NCBI GenBank assembly: GCA_003153215.1
Contig: PLXL01000077.1
Span: 1-13,402, forward strand
Origin: Candidatus Dormiibacterota bacterium
GTDB lineage: Bacteria; Chloroflexota; Dormibacteria; Aeolococcales; Aeolococcaceae
Direction: 5' to 3'
DNA: 13,402 nucleotides
Shown here: positions 1 through 7,497 of the stretch, in pieces
Layout of the letters: each line of letters opens with the position of its first letter
How positions within the stretch are numbered: the first letter of the stretch is position 1
Translations under genes and position numbers: made by a program
The notes under the pieces: model-generated
Seen by the model: the letters and a program-made list of their open reading frames with translations, nothing else
What the model was told of the DNA's origin: nothing
Database searches by the model: none

Positions 1-456
1 GTCCTGATCCAGCTCGTGCCCAACCAGGTGAGCGGCACCGACGTCAGCGGGGCAAAGGCGATCGCCGACGCGGTGGTGGCGGTCGTGGTGGCGGCCTGGT
101 ACCTGCTCCGCATTCTGCGGTGGCGCTTCCAGACCTACACCCTCACCACCCACCGGATCGTCCTCTCCCGCGGGGTGGTCTCCCGGGTCACCGAGTCCAT
201 CGCCCTCGACCGGATCCAGGACACCGTGGTCCGCCGCCCCCTCGCCGATCGGCTCATCGGGGCGGGCTCGCTCGAGATCCAGTCCGCGGGGCGCGACGGC
301 ACCGAGGTGCTCCACCTCGTCCCCAAGCCCGACCGCTTCTACACCCAGATCCTCCAGGCCATCGAGGACTACCGCGTCATCGCCTACCCGGGCGGAGCCG
401 AGCAGGGCGAGCGGACCGCGCCGCCCGCCCTCCAGGGGAGCGCCGGCGGGGTCTGA
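1..456 (+). CDS. PH domain-containing membrane protein (bPH_2/DUF304 type), 5' truncated
   Basis: The frame is open from base 1, so the true start lies before the window; 151 residues plus the stop at 454-456 are visible. A hydrophobic segment rich in Ala and Val (about bases 55-110, ending AAWYLLRIL) is followed by the bacterial PH-2 pattern: YTLTTHRIVLSRGVVSR, then IALDRIQDTVV, a PLADRLIGAGSLEI stretch and a final LVPKPDRFYTQI. This order (strand 'Y.lT..R', 'ipl..Iq', 'G.G.l.i.s.g', 'i..P') is typical of YdbS/YdbT-like membrane PH proteins, whose cellular role is poorly defined. The last ~30 residues are a low-complexity Pro/Gly/Ala tail. It ends 55 bases before the first glycosyltransferase-like gene on the same strand, so co-transcription is possible. 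The family call is fairly firm; no function is claimed. Confidence 0.8.
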   Translation, partial: VLIQLVPNQVSGTDVSGAKAIADAVVAVVVAAWYLLRILRWRFQTYTLTTHRIVLSRGVVSRVTESIALDRIQDTVVRRPLADRLIGAGSLEIQSAGRDGTEVLHLVPKPDRFYTQILQAIEDYRVIAYPGGAEQGERTAPPALQGSAGGV

Positions 457-463
457 CCGGCGC
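440..463 (+). terminator. Candidate GC hairpin spanning the stop codon of the PH-domain gene
   Basis: GCGCCGG (440-446) can pair with CCGGCGC (457-463) to make a 7-bp stem around a 10-base loop that contains the TGA at 454-456. There is no T-run after it, so it is not a classical intrinsic terminator. In DNA this GC-rich such stems also occur by chance. It is the only hairpin I noticed between this gene and the next. Confidence 0.22.
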
Positions 464-511
464 CGGGGCTGTCGTGGTCGTGAGCGTGCGCCCAAGGCGA
501 CGGAGGATCAG

Positions 512-2080
512 ATGAACGGCGCGGTGGGCGGCATGGCGGGGGGCACGGACGGCGTCGCGGCGCCTGTGGCACCGCCTCCGGAGGGCGTCCGGCGGCGAGT
601 CTGGCTGAGCGGATCCGTCGGCCGCCACCCGAACGCGACCATCGTCGCCCTCTGTGCCGCGGTTGCCGCAGCGCTGGACGCCCTCCAGCTCGCCCGGCCG
701 GGATACCTCCTGGGCGGGACCCCGGACATCAGCGTCTACCTGGGGACCGCGGTAAGGCTCGTCCACGGCATCCTCCCGTACCGCGACTTCGTGCTGGTGC
801 AGCCTCCGGGGGGCACCCTTCTGCTCAGTCCGGCCGCGTTGCTCTCGGATCTGGTCGGCACCCGCTGGGCCCTGGCAATGGTCCGGCTGGGGGCCATCCT
901 CGTGGCTGCCGCCAACGTCCTTATCGTGGGCAGGCTGGTCCGCCACCACGGCCGGCTCCAGACCCTGGTCGCCTGCGGGGTGATGGCGGTCCTTCCCGCA
1001 GAGGTCTACGCCCTCAACGCAGGACTGCTCGAGCCCCTGGTGGACCTCTTCTGCCTGATCGGGGCGGCGATCGTCCTCGACAGCGGTGCGCTGTCGTCCT
1101 CGTGGCGGCGGTGGCTGATCGGCGGAGCGGCGATCGGCTTCGGCGTCGCCGTCAAGCTCCCCGCGGTCGTCCCCGCCCTTGTCCTCGGCGCAGCCTGCCT
1201 TCCCGAGGTGCGCCGCCGGCTGGTGCCCTTCGGGGGCGGCGTGGTCGCCGGTTTCGCCGTGCCCTCCGTCGCCTTCATCGCCGCCGCGCCGGGGTCGTTC
1301 TTCCGCGATGTGGTGGGCGGCCAGCTCGGCCGAGTCCCCGATGCGAGCCGCGCATCGGTGGCGACCCGGCTCGCCGGCATGACCGTGGGCGGAGGCGGCG
1401 ACGCCGCCGTCGGCATCACGCTCGCGCTGCTCGCGGTGACCGTGCTCGGGCTGGCGGTTCGCGGTAGGCGGAGGGACGCGAGCGAGTGGTTCGCCATCGC
1501 CTCGGCGCTGCTCGTCGCCGGTGTCCAGTTCGTACCGTCCCAGTACTACCCGCAGTACGCCGCGCTGCTCGCGCCTTTCCTGGCGCTCAGCCTGGCCACC
1601 GCCGTCGACCGTCTCGCCGGCCTGGTCAGGCGGCGGGTGCTCGTCCTCGCCGCGGTGGCGGCATGCCTGGCGGCCGTCCTTGCCGGACAGGTGGTCGCCA
1701 CCGAGGCCTCCTCGGTCAGCGACCCGGCCGCCGCCGTCGATGCGGTCGTGCCTCCCGGGGGATGCACCCTCTCCAACGGGCCGCGGGTGCTCGTCCCCAG
1801 CGACCGCTTCGTCTCGACCGTGCCGGGCTGCACTGCCATGGTCGATCCCTTCGGCACCATGCTGACGTTCGCCGGCGATGACGGCGCTGGAGTCGCCCTC
1901 TTCCGGGCCGCGATATCTCACGCGGACTACCTGGTGCTGACCGGCGGTGTCGCCGGCTGGCTGAGCGGTCCGTACACGCCCCTGCAGGCCGTGGTCACCG
2001 GCGACTTCCACCTGGTCCATTCCGGTGATCTGTGGATCTACGTGCGAGACGGGTCCCCGGTGGTGGTGGGCGGGCGATGA
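512..2080 (+). CDS. Multi-pass membrane protein, GT-C glycosyltransferase-like (paralogue 1)
   Basis: This 522-residue protein has about 11-12 hydrophobic segments (first at ~43-63, last at ~374-396) and a C-terminal extracytoplasmic domain of ~125 residues. The first outer loop carries TPDISVYLGTA (Asp72) followed by GILPYRDF (86-93) and QPPG (97-100). The pattern 'Asp... G..PYrDF...PPG' is characteristic of ArnT/PMT/RgtA-like GT-C enzymes, which use polyprenyl-phosphate sugars. QYYPQYAALLAPF (344-356) matches the conserved late-helix motif of such proteins. Lys215 lies in a helix (VAVKLPAVV). The C-terminal domain has two cysteines (418 and 440) conserved in the next gene, possibly a disulfide, and ends DFHLVHSGDLWIYVRDG. 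The ATG at 512 is supported by GGAGG at 502-506, five bases upstream. It overlaps the next gene by 4 bp (ATGA). Donor and acceptor are unknown; a non-enzymatic transport role cannot be excluded. Confidence 0.75.
   Translation: MNGAVGGMAGGTDGVAAPVAPPPEGVRRRVWLSGSVGRHPNATIVALCAAVAAALDALQLARPGYLLGGTPDISVYLGTAVRLVHGILPYRDFVLVQPPGGTLLLSPAALLSDLVGTRWALAMVRLGAILVAAANVLIVGRLVRHHGRLQTLVACGVMAVLPAEVYALNAGLLEPLVDLFCLIGAAIVLDSGALSSSWRRWLIGGAAIGFGVAVKLPAVVPALVLGAACLPEVRRRLVPFGGGVVAGFAVPSVAFIAAAPGSFFRDVVGGQLGRVPDASRASVATRLAGMTVGGGGDAAVGITLALLAVTVLGLAVRGRRRDASEWFAIASALLVAGVQFVPSQYYPQYAALLAPFLALSLATAVDRLAGLVRRRVLVLAAVAACLAAVLAGQVVATEASSVSDPAAAVDAVVPPGGCTLSNGPRVLVPSDRFVSTVPGCTAMVDPFGTMLTFAGDDGAGVALFRAAISHADYLVLTGGVAGWLSGPYTPLQAVVTGDFHLVHSGDLWIYVRDGSPVVVGGR
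2021..2063 (+). repeat. Nearly identical 43-bp copy, 3' end of paralogue 1 (partner at 3535-3577)
   Basis: This stretch matches 3535-3577 with only three mismatches. Both encode SGDLWIYVRDG plus flanking residues at the C terminus of the two paralogues. Given how far the rest of the proteins have diverged, this is the best-preserved DNA trace of the duplication. It could also reflect local gene conversion or strong selection on this tail. Confidence 0.7.
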
Positions 2081-3582
2081 GCACGGCGACCGTCACCCCC
2101 GCGACGGGAGGCCGGTGGCGGGCCGCGGCGCGGCGCGACCCGGCCACCACCGTGGTGGTGGTCGTGGCGCTGCTCGCCGCCGGGCTTCAGGTGCTGAGGC
2201 TCACCCGCCCCAACGCCCTTCTGGCCGGCTGGTCCGACACCAGCATCTACCTCGGGACGGCGGTCCGGTTCGTCCATGGCGCCCTTCCCTACCGCGACTT
2301 CGCGACGCTCCAGCCGCCCGGGATGGTGCTGCTGATGAGCCCGTTCGGCCTGCTCTCGATGGCGGTCGGCACCCGAGTTGCCGTGATGGCAGTCACCTGC
2401 TGCTCACCACTGCTCGCCGCCGCCAACGTGGCCCTGGTCGGGAGGTTGATCGTTCACCGCGGCTGGCGCGCGGCCCTCGCCGCCTGTGGGCTGATGGCTG
2501 TCTACCCGGCGACGTACACCGCCCTGCTCGACGGCATGGTCGAGCCACTCATGTGCCTCTTCTGCCTTCTGGGCGCGGTCCTGGTCTTCGATCGGGACGG
2601 TCTCGCCGGGCGGCGCCGGCTGGCCGCGGGAGGCGCTGCCTTCGGGTTCGGTGGGTCGGTCCTGGTCGCCACCGCCCTCCCGGTGCTGGTGGTGATGGCG
2701 CTCTGCGCGAGCCGCCCGAGGCGCCGGCTGCTGCCCTTCGCGGGGGGTGTCGCCGCCGGCTTTCTCATTCCTGTGATCCCCTTCTTCGCGGCGGCGCCCG
2801 CCACCTTCCTCCACGACACCGTGGTCACCCAGCTGGAGCGCGTCCCGGTGGGCGGACGCACCCCGGTGACGGCTCGGCTCATGTACATGACGTTCGCCGC
2901 CCACGGAGGCGGCGTGATCGGAGCCGCGGTCGCCCTGGCGGTGCTCGGGGTCGTCATCGTTGTGGGGCTGGCTACCGTGCGCCGCCGGCTCACCGCCCTG
3001 GATTGGTTCGCCATCGGCGGCACGCTCATCCTCGGCGGCGTCCAGTTCACCATCGGCGTCTACTTCAATCACTATCCCGCCATGCTGGTGCCGTACCCCG
3101 CGCTCCTCCTGGGCATCGCGGTGGCTCGGCTCAGCTCGCGGTGGGCGCCGCGTCTGGCTGCGGCGGTGGCCGCCCTTGCCGTGGCCGGTCTGGTGGTCGC
3201 CCAGGCGGCCCTCATTGAGACCGAGTCCACCGTGGACGTCGGGCCGTGGGTCGACGCCGTCGTGCCTGTGAACGGGTGCGCCATCGCCTCGTTCACATAT
3301 CTCGTGGTGACGAGCAACCGCTTCGAATCTTCGGTTGCCGGGTGCACCACCTTCACCGACCCGGGGTCGACGCGGCTGGTCGACCACGACAGCCCGGGCG
3401 GCCCGGTGCCGGCGTTCCGAACGGCGCTGGAGCACTCCGACTACCTGGTCCTCGCCAACTCCGCCCAGGAGTGGCTGGGCGAAGCGTACGCGCCGCTCCA
3501 CGGCTACGTTGCCGCCGATTTCCACCTGGTCAGGTCCGGCGATCTGTGGATCTACGTGCGGGACGGGTACCCGGTGGCATGA
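2077..3582 (+). CDS. Multi-pass membrane protein, GT-C glycosyltransferase-like (paralogue 2)
   Basis: This 501-residue protein is homologous over its whole length to the gene just upstream. Shared blocks include SDTSIYLGTAVRFVHGALPYRDF with Asp54, QPPG (79-82), GMVEPLMCLFCLLGA (153-167), VYFNHYPAMLVPYPALLLG (328-346) and the closing DFHLVRSGDLWIYVRDG. Two cysteines at 401 and 423 keep exactly the 22-residue spacing of 418/440 in paralogue 1. The Lys215 of paralogue 1 aligns with Leu195 here, so the copies may differ in substrate binding or activity. I chose ATG 2077, which forms an ATGA overlap with the upstream stop. An in-frame GTG at 2032 would add 15 residues that merely overlie the upstream gene's C terminus. 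Predicted inner-membrane location; sugar substrate not predictable. Confidence 0.75.
   Translation: MSTATVTPATGGRWRAAARRDPATTVVVVVALLAAGLQVLRLTRPNALLAGWSDTSIYLGTAVRFVHGALPYRDFATLQPPGMVLLMSPFGLLSMAVGTRVAVMAVTCCSPLLAAANVALVGRLIVHRGWRAALAACGLMAVYPATYTALLDGMVEPLMCLFCLLGAVLVFDRDGLAGRRRLAAGGAAFGFGGSVLVATALPVLVVMALCASRPRRRLLPFAGGVAAGFLIPVIPFFAAAPATFLHDTVVTQLERVPVGGRTPVTARLMYMTFAAHGGGVIGAAVALAVLGVVIVVGLATVRRRLTALDWFAIGGTLILGGVQFTIGVYFNHYPAMLVPYPALLLGIAVARLSSRWAPRLAAAVAALAVAGLVVAQAALIETESTVDVGPWVDAVVPVNGCAIASFTYLVVTSNRFESSVAGCTTFTDPGSTRLVDHDSPGGPVPAFRTALEHSDYLVLANSAQEWLGEAYAPLHGYVAADFHLVRSGDLWIYVRDGYPVA
3535..3577 (+). repeat. Nearly identical 43-bp copy, 3' end of paralogue 2 (partner at 2021-2063)
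   Basis: Second copy of the duplicated tail described at 2021-2063. The three differences are T/C, A/G and C/A substitutions; the first two are silent and the third changes Ser to Tyr after RDG. Confidence 0.7.
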
Positions 3583-3622
3583 CGGATCCCGGCGCGACGG
3601 GGAATCGGGCCCCCCTGACCCG

Positions 3623-3645
3623 TAGAATCGCTGGCGCAGCCAGCG
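3623..3645 (+). promoter_or_regulatory. Candidate -10 element (TAGAAT) followed by a small hairpin
   Basis: The 162-bp gap between paralogue 2 and aroC contains TAGAAT at 3623-3628, an unusual AT-rich hexamer here that resembles a housekeeping -10 box. I see no convincing -35 hexamer at 16-18 bases upstream. Directly after it, CGCTGG (3629-3634) and CCAGCG (3640-3645) form a 6-bp stem with loop CGCAG. This hairpin could mark the start of the aroC transcript or be the remains of a terminator for the upstream pair. A start near 3635 would give aroC a leader of about 110 bases. Both readings are inference. Confidence 0.3.
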
Positions 3646-3744
3646 GCGCCGACCGCGCCCCAGCGAGAGTGAGCTTCCCACCTTGATGACGTCCCCGCGC
3701 CAGATCCGGCAGGTCCCCCGCCGGTCCGTGCCAAAGCCGCGCCG

Positions 3745-4899
3745 ATGCTCCGCTTCCTGACCGCCGGGGAGTCCCACGGTCCCCAGCTGACGGTGATAGT
3801 GGAAGGCGTGCCCGCCGGGCTGCGTCTCGACGCCCGGCGCGACATCGACCCGCACCTGCGCCGCCGCCAGGGCGGGTACGGCCGGGGCAAGCGCCAGCAG
3901 ATCGAGCACGACCACGCCGACATCGTGGCCGGGGTGCGCGGCGGCCTCACCCTCGGCTCGCCGGTCGCCCTGGTCATCGCCAACCGCGATTGGGACAACT
4001 GGCGGGGGCCGATGCAGGTCACCGCCGCGGGTTTCAAGCGCAAGCTGGTGAGCCGGGTCCGGCCCGGGCACGCCGACCTCGCGGGCATGCTCAAGTACGA
4101 TCTGGATGATGCCCGCGACGTCCTGGAGAGGGCCAGCGCGCGCGAGACGGCCGCGCGAGTCGCCGCCGGGGCGGTGGCCATGGCGCTGCTGGGACGGCTC
4201 GACGTCCGCGTCACCTCGTGGGTGCAGCGGATCGGGGTCGTGGCCATCGACTGGCGGGAGGACGTGGATCCGATCGCAGTCGAGGCGTCGCCGGTGCGCT
4301 GCCCCGACCCCGGGGCCTCGGAGCGGATGGTGGCGGCCATCGACGCCGCCCGCGAGCGGGGTGACACCCTGGGGGGCAGCGCGGTGGTGACCGCCTCCGG
4401 CGTGGTCGCCGGGCTGGGCAGCTACGCGCAGTGGGACAGGAAGCTGGACGGTCTGATCGCTCAGGCCCTCTGCAGCATCCCGTCGGTCAAGGGCGTCGAG
4501 ATCGGGGCCGCCGCGGTCGCCGCGCGGTCGCCGGGCTCCCAGGTCCACGACTCGCCCCGGTACGTCGAGGGCGAGGGTTTTCGCCATCTCAGCAATCGGC
4601 AGGGCGGTCTCACCGGCGGGGTCACCGACGGCGAGCCGGTGTGGGCGACGGTCCACTTCAAACCGATCTCGACGCTGCTCTCCCCGCTGCGCTCGGTCGA
4701 TGCCCACACCGGCGCGGAGGTCAACGCCCACTACGAGCGGAGCGACATCTGCGTGGTGCCGGCCGGCGCCGTGGTCGCCGAGGCCATGCTCGGCTGGGTG
4801 ATCGCGGCGGCCATGGCGGAGAAGCTCGGAGGCGACTCGCTGGCTGAGATGCGCCGCAACCTGGCCGGCTACCGGCGGAGCACGAGGCGGCTCCGTTGA
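3745..4899 (+). CDS. aroC: Chorismate synthase
   Basis: The product (384 residues, normal length) removes phosphate from 5-enolpyruvylshikimate-3-phosphate to give chorismate, using reduced FMN, the last step of the shikimate pathway. All family signatures are present: the N-terminal FLTAGESHGP with GESHG at 8-12, the basic RRRQGGYGRGKR stretch (39-50), RASARETAARVAAG (129-142), SNRQGGLTGGVTDG (283-296) and the late SDICVVPAGAVVAEAM (333-348). The start is fixed by the conserved N terminus beginning MLRFLTAGESHG. No good Shine-Dalgarno sequence precedes ATG 3745, unlike most neighbours. The gene is the first of the uninterrupted chain and its stop overlaps the TTG start of the aroK-aroB fusion. 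Confidence 0.97.
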   Translation: MLRFLTAGESHGPQLTVIVEGVPAGLRLDARRDIDPHLRRRQGGYGRGKRQQIEHDHADIVAGVRGGLTLGSPVALVIANRDWDNWRGPMQVTAAGFKRKLVSRVRPGHADLAGMLKYDLDDARDVLERASARETAARVAAGAVAMALLGRLDVRVTSWVQRIGVVAIDWREDVDPIAVEASPVRCPDPGASERMVAAIDAARERGDTLGGSAVVTASGVVAGLGSYAQWDRKLDGLIAQALCSIPSVKGVEIGAAAVAARSPGSQVHDSPRYVEGEGFRHLSNRQGGLTGGVTDGEPVWATVHFKPISTLLSPLRSVDAHTGAEVNAHYERSDICVVPAGAVVAEAMLGWVIAAAMAEKLGGDSLAEMRRNLAGYRRSTRRLR

Positions 4900-6491
4900 T
4901 CGCGCCAACCGCGGCCGGCTCGCGGCCGGTGGCCCTGGTCGGCCTTCCCGGGACGGGCAAGACCACCTTGGGGCGGCGGCTCGCCGGGCGTCTCGGCTGG
5001 CAGCTCTGCGACACCGACGCTGAGATCGAGCGCGGCACCGGGCGGAGCCCGGCCCAGATCATCGACCTGGACGGGGAGGACGCGTTCCGGCGGATCGAGC
5101 TGGCCACCCTGACCGAGCTGCTGGAACGCCCCCGGGCGGTCATCATCGCCTGCGGCGGAGGGCTCTTCGGCGAACCCGCCGCGCGCCGCCGCCTGCTGGA
5201 GGCCGCCTGGGTGGTGGCCCTCGATGCCCCCGACAGCACCCTGCTCGAGCGGTTGGGCTCGGCCTCGGACCGCCCCCTGCTCCGGGGCGACGTCAGCGGC
5301 CGGCTCGCCGAGCTGCGGCGGCGCCGGCAGCGCGCCTACGCCGAGGCCCACCTCCGCATCGACACCGGTCGCACCTCGCCGGAGGAGGCCGAGGCCGCGA
5401 TCCGCCCCCTGGCCGGCTCCATCCCGGTGCCGACCGCCGGCTCCGCCTACCCGGTGATCGTCGGCGACGATGCCGCAGGCAACCTCGAGACGCATCTCCC
5501 CGCCGACTGCCGCCGGGTCGCCGTGGTCACCGACCGGAGCGTCGAGCCCGCCGCTCGTCGTCTCGCCGCCCGCATCGCCGCGTCCGGCCGGGAGGCTCGG
5601 GTGGTGAGCCTGGCCGGCGGCGAGACGGCCAAGAGCTGGGCGTCGGCGGGGCGGCTGATCGAGCGGTTGGCCTCCCTGGAGCTGGGGCGCCGCGACGCCC
5701 TGGTCGCGGTGGGCGGGGGCTCGGTGGGCGACCTCACCGGGTTCGCGGCCGCGACCTACTGCCGGGGGATCGCCTGGCTGGGCGTGCCGACCACCCTTCT
5801 CTCCATGGTCGACAGCTCCATCGGGGGCAAGACCGGTGTGAACCTGCGTGCCGCCAAGAACCTGGCCGGCGCCTTCTGGCAGCCGCGGGCGGTTCTCGCC
5901 GACCCCGCCCTGCTACGCGGCCTCCCATCCCGGGAGCTCGCCTCCGGTCTGGGGGAGATCGCCAAGTACGCGATGATCGCCGACACCGACCTCCCCGCCC
6001 TCCTCGACGAGGGTGTGGAAAGTGCCGGAGCCGGCGATGTCGAGACCCTCACCCCGATCATCGAGCGCTGCGCGGCGATCAAGGCGGAGGTGGTGGGCCG
6101 CGACCCTCGCGAATCCGGCCTGAGGGCCGTCCTCAACTACGGGCACACGGTCGCCCACGCCATCGAGGCGGCCACCGGCTACGGCACAGTCACCCACGGC
6201 GAGGCGGTGGCGGCGGGGATGCGCGTCGCCGGCCGGCTCTCGACCGAGTTGGTGGGGCTCTCCGCGGCCGACCGGGAGTGGCAGGACCGCCTCCTCGACC
6301 GGCTCGGCCTCCACCCCCTGCCCCCCGTCGAGGCCGCGGCCGTGCTGCGGCGACTCGCCCATGACAAGAAGGCGGTGGGCGGCGAGGTGCGCTGGGTGCT
6401 CCTGGCCCGGCGCGGCGAGCCGGTCCTGGACCAGAGCGTGCCCGCCGACCTGGTGCGCGAGACGCTCGAGGAGGTACTGCAAACGAGATGA
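4896..6491 (+). CDS. aroKB: Bifunctional shikimate kinase / 3-dehydroquinate synthase (AroK-AroB fusion)
   Basis: One 531-residue reading frame joins two shikimate enzymes. Residues ~10-172 are shikimate kinase: Walker A GLPGTGKT (16-23), DTD (39-41), FRRIE (64-68), CGGGL (86-90) and lid region DRPLL (125-129). Residues ~184-528 are 3-dehydroquinate synthase, which cyclises DAHP using NAD and a divalent metal: GGGSVGDLTGFAAATY (273-288), VPTTLLSMVDSSIGGKTGVN (297-316), GLGEIAKYA (351-359), NYGHTVAHAIE (414-424) and THGEAV (433-438). By family comparison Glu354, His417 and His434 are the metal ligands. A ~12-residue linker separates the domains. The start is TTG 4896, overlapping the aroC stop (TTGA), with GAGG at 4884-4887 eight bases upstream. 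The fused activities are steps 2 and 5, so direct channelling between them is not expected. Comparable fusions are known, for example in bifidobacteria. Confidence 0.96.
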   Translation: MIAPTAAGSRPVALVGLPGTGKTTLGRRLAGRLGWQLCDTDAEIERGTGRSPAQIIDLDGEDAFRRIELATLTELLERPRAVIIACGGGLFGEPAARRRLLEAAWVVALDAPDSTLLERLGSASDRPLLRGDVSGRLAELRRRRQRAYAEAHLRIDTGRTSPEEAEAAIRPLAGSIPVPTAGSAYPVIVGDDAAGNLETHLPADCRRVAVVTDRSVEPAARRLAARIAASGREARVVSLAGGETAKSWASAGRLIERLASLELGRRDALVAVGGGSVGDLTGFAAATYCRGIAWLGVPTTLLSMVDSSIGGKTGVNLRAAKNLAGAFWQPRAVLADPALLRGLPSRELASGLGEIAKYAMIADTDLPALLDEGVESAGAGDVETLTPIIERCAAIKAEVVGRDPRESGLRAVLNYGHTVAHAIEAATGYGTVTHGEAVAAGMRVAGRLSTELVGLSAADREWQDRLLDRLGLHPLPPVEAAAVLRRLAHDKKAVGGEVRWVLLARRGEPVLDQSVPADLVRETLEEVLQTR

Positions 6492-6943
6492 CCAGGGTCC
6501 TTGTCCTCAACGGTCCCAACCTGGGGAGCCTCGGGCGCCGGGAACCCGAGCTCTACGGCGACCGCACCCTCGCCGAGGTCGACACCGATCTGCGCGAGCG
6601 TGCCGCGGCGATGGGTGTCGACATCCGCACCGAGCAGTGCAACGGCGAGGGCGAGCTGATCGACCTCATCGAGGCGGAGACGGGGCACTCCGACGCCGTG
6701 GTGATCAATCCCGGGGCGTACAGCCACACCAGCGTCGCCCTGCTCGACGCGCTCCGGGCGTTCCCCGGGGTGGTCGTCGAGATCCACCTCACCAACACCT
6801 TCCAGCGCGAGAGCTACCGGAGGGTCATGCTCACCGCGGAGGCCGCCGATTCGGTCATCCTGGGGCTCGGGGCCTCCGGGTACGCGGTCGCCCTGGAGGC
6901 AGCCACCCGGATCGTGCGAGAGAGAAGAGAATTGAACCAATGA
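6488..6943 (+). CDS. aroQ: Type II 3-dehydroquinate dehydratase
   Basis: The product dehydrates 3-dehydroquinate to 3-dehydroshikimate, step 3 of the pathway, and its 151-residue length is typical of the dodecameric type II enzyme. Motifs: VLVLNGPNL (4-12), GRREPELYG (16-24) with lid Arg18 and catalytic Tyr23, VVINPGAYSHTS (71-82) with Asn74 and His80, and EIHLTNTFQRESYRR (98-112) with His100, Arg107 and Arg111. These map one-for-one, offset by one, onto the Mycobacterium tuberculosis residues Arg19, Tyr24, Asn75, His81, His101, Arg108 and Arg112. Two spots differ from the usual consensus: NLGSLG instead of NLNLLG, and HLTN instead of HLSN. The ATG overlaps the aroKB stop (ATGA), and GAGGAGGT lies at 6468-6475. 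It is followed without a gap by efp, an association also seen in other bacteria. Confidence 0.96.
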   Translation: MTRVLVLNGPNLGSLGRREPELYGDRTLAEVDTDLRERAAAMGVDIRTEQCNGEGELIDLIEAETGHSDAVVINPGAYSHTSVALLDALRAFPGVVVEIHLTNTFQRESYRRVMLTAEAADSVILGLGASGYAVALEAATRIVRERRELNQ

Positions 6944-7497
6944 TCAGTGCAGGCGACCTCCGTCCCGGGGCCACGGTGGAGAGGGGCGGTCAGCTCCTCC
7001 AGGTCCTCGACTTCAACCACATCAAGCTGGGCCGGGGCACCGCCATCGTGCGCACCAAGATGAAGAACCTCTCGACGGGGGCGGTGACCGAGGAGACCTT
7101 CCGCCCCGAGGAGAAGTTCGGGCGCGCGCGGATCGAGCGCAGCGAGGCGCAGTTCCTCTACAAGGACGGCGACGCTTACGTGGTCATGGACACGACCACC
7201 TACGACCAGACGCCGCTCTCTCCCGAGCAGGTCGGCCAGGGTGCTCGCTGGCTCAAGGAGAACGTCAACCTCACCCTGCTCATGTACGACGACAAGGTCC
7301 TCGGCGTCGAGTTGCCCACCTCGGTGGAGCTCGAGGTGCTGGAGACGGATCCGGGATTCAAGGGCGACACCGCCAACGCGGCGACCAAGCCGGCCACCCT
7401 GGAGACCGGGGCCACCGTGGACGTCCCGCTCTTCGTCAACGCCGGCGATCGCGTCCGCGTCGACACCCGCAATGGACGGTACCTGGAGAGGGCGTGA
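6940..7497 (+). CDS. efp: Translation elongation factor P
   Basis: EF-P relieves ribosomes stalled on consecutive prolines by binding near the E site and supporting the peptidyl-tRNA. The 185-residue product has the full three-domain form: an N-terminal KOW-like domain (1-~63), an OB domain (~65-125) and a C-terminal OB domain ending ETGATVDVPLFVNAGDRVRVDTRNGRYLERA-like, with the family's signature 'vPlFi..Gd.i.vdTr.g.Y..R'. The domain I loop reads KLGRGTA (29-35), so the tip residue is Arg32 and not the lysine seen in many EF-Ps. The start ATG 6940 overlaps the aroQ stop (ATGA). The open frame extends far upstream, but that part only shadows aroKB and aroQ. No EF-P modification gene (epmA, earP, ymfI) is visible in the window. 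Confidence 0.96.
   Translation: MISAGDLRPGATVERGGQLLQVLDFNHIKLGRGTAIVRTKMKNLSTGAVTEETFRPEEKFGRARIERSEAQFLYKDGDAYVVMDTTTYDQTPLSPEQVGQGARWLKENVNLTLLMYDDKVLGVELPTSVELEVLETDPGFKGDTANAATKPATLETGATVDVPLFVNAGDRVRVDTRNGRYLERA

Noticed and set aside
2025..3218. Plus-strand 397-codon frame overlapping paralogue 2
   Set aside because: Its product is an Arg/Pro/Gly-rich shadow, while the overlapping frame has clear homology to paralogue 1 and normal hydrophobic segments.
3686..3760. 24-residue Arg-rich frame overlapping the aroC start by 16 bases
   Set aside because: No aromatic codons to suggest an attenuator, no good ribosome-binding site at normal spacing, and the overlap is longer than the 4-base overlaps used here.
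377..4908. Long minus-strand open frames (377-2020, 547 codons; 2404-4908, 834 codons) opposite the membrane genes and aroC
   Set aside because: They lie opposite clearly conserved plus-strand genes, and their products are low-complexity Arg/Gly/Asp/His-rich strings with no recognisable motif. This is expected of antisense frames in very GC-rich DNA.
6361..6939. Upstream extension of the efp reading frame
   Set aside because: It only overlies aroKB and aroQ in another frame. EF-P homology starts exactly at ATG 6940 (MISAGDLRPG).
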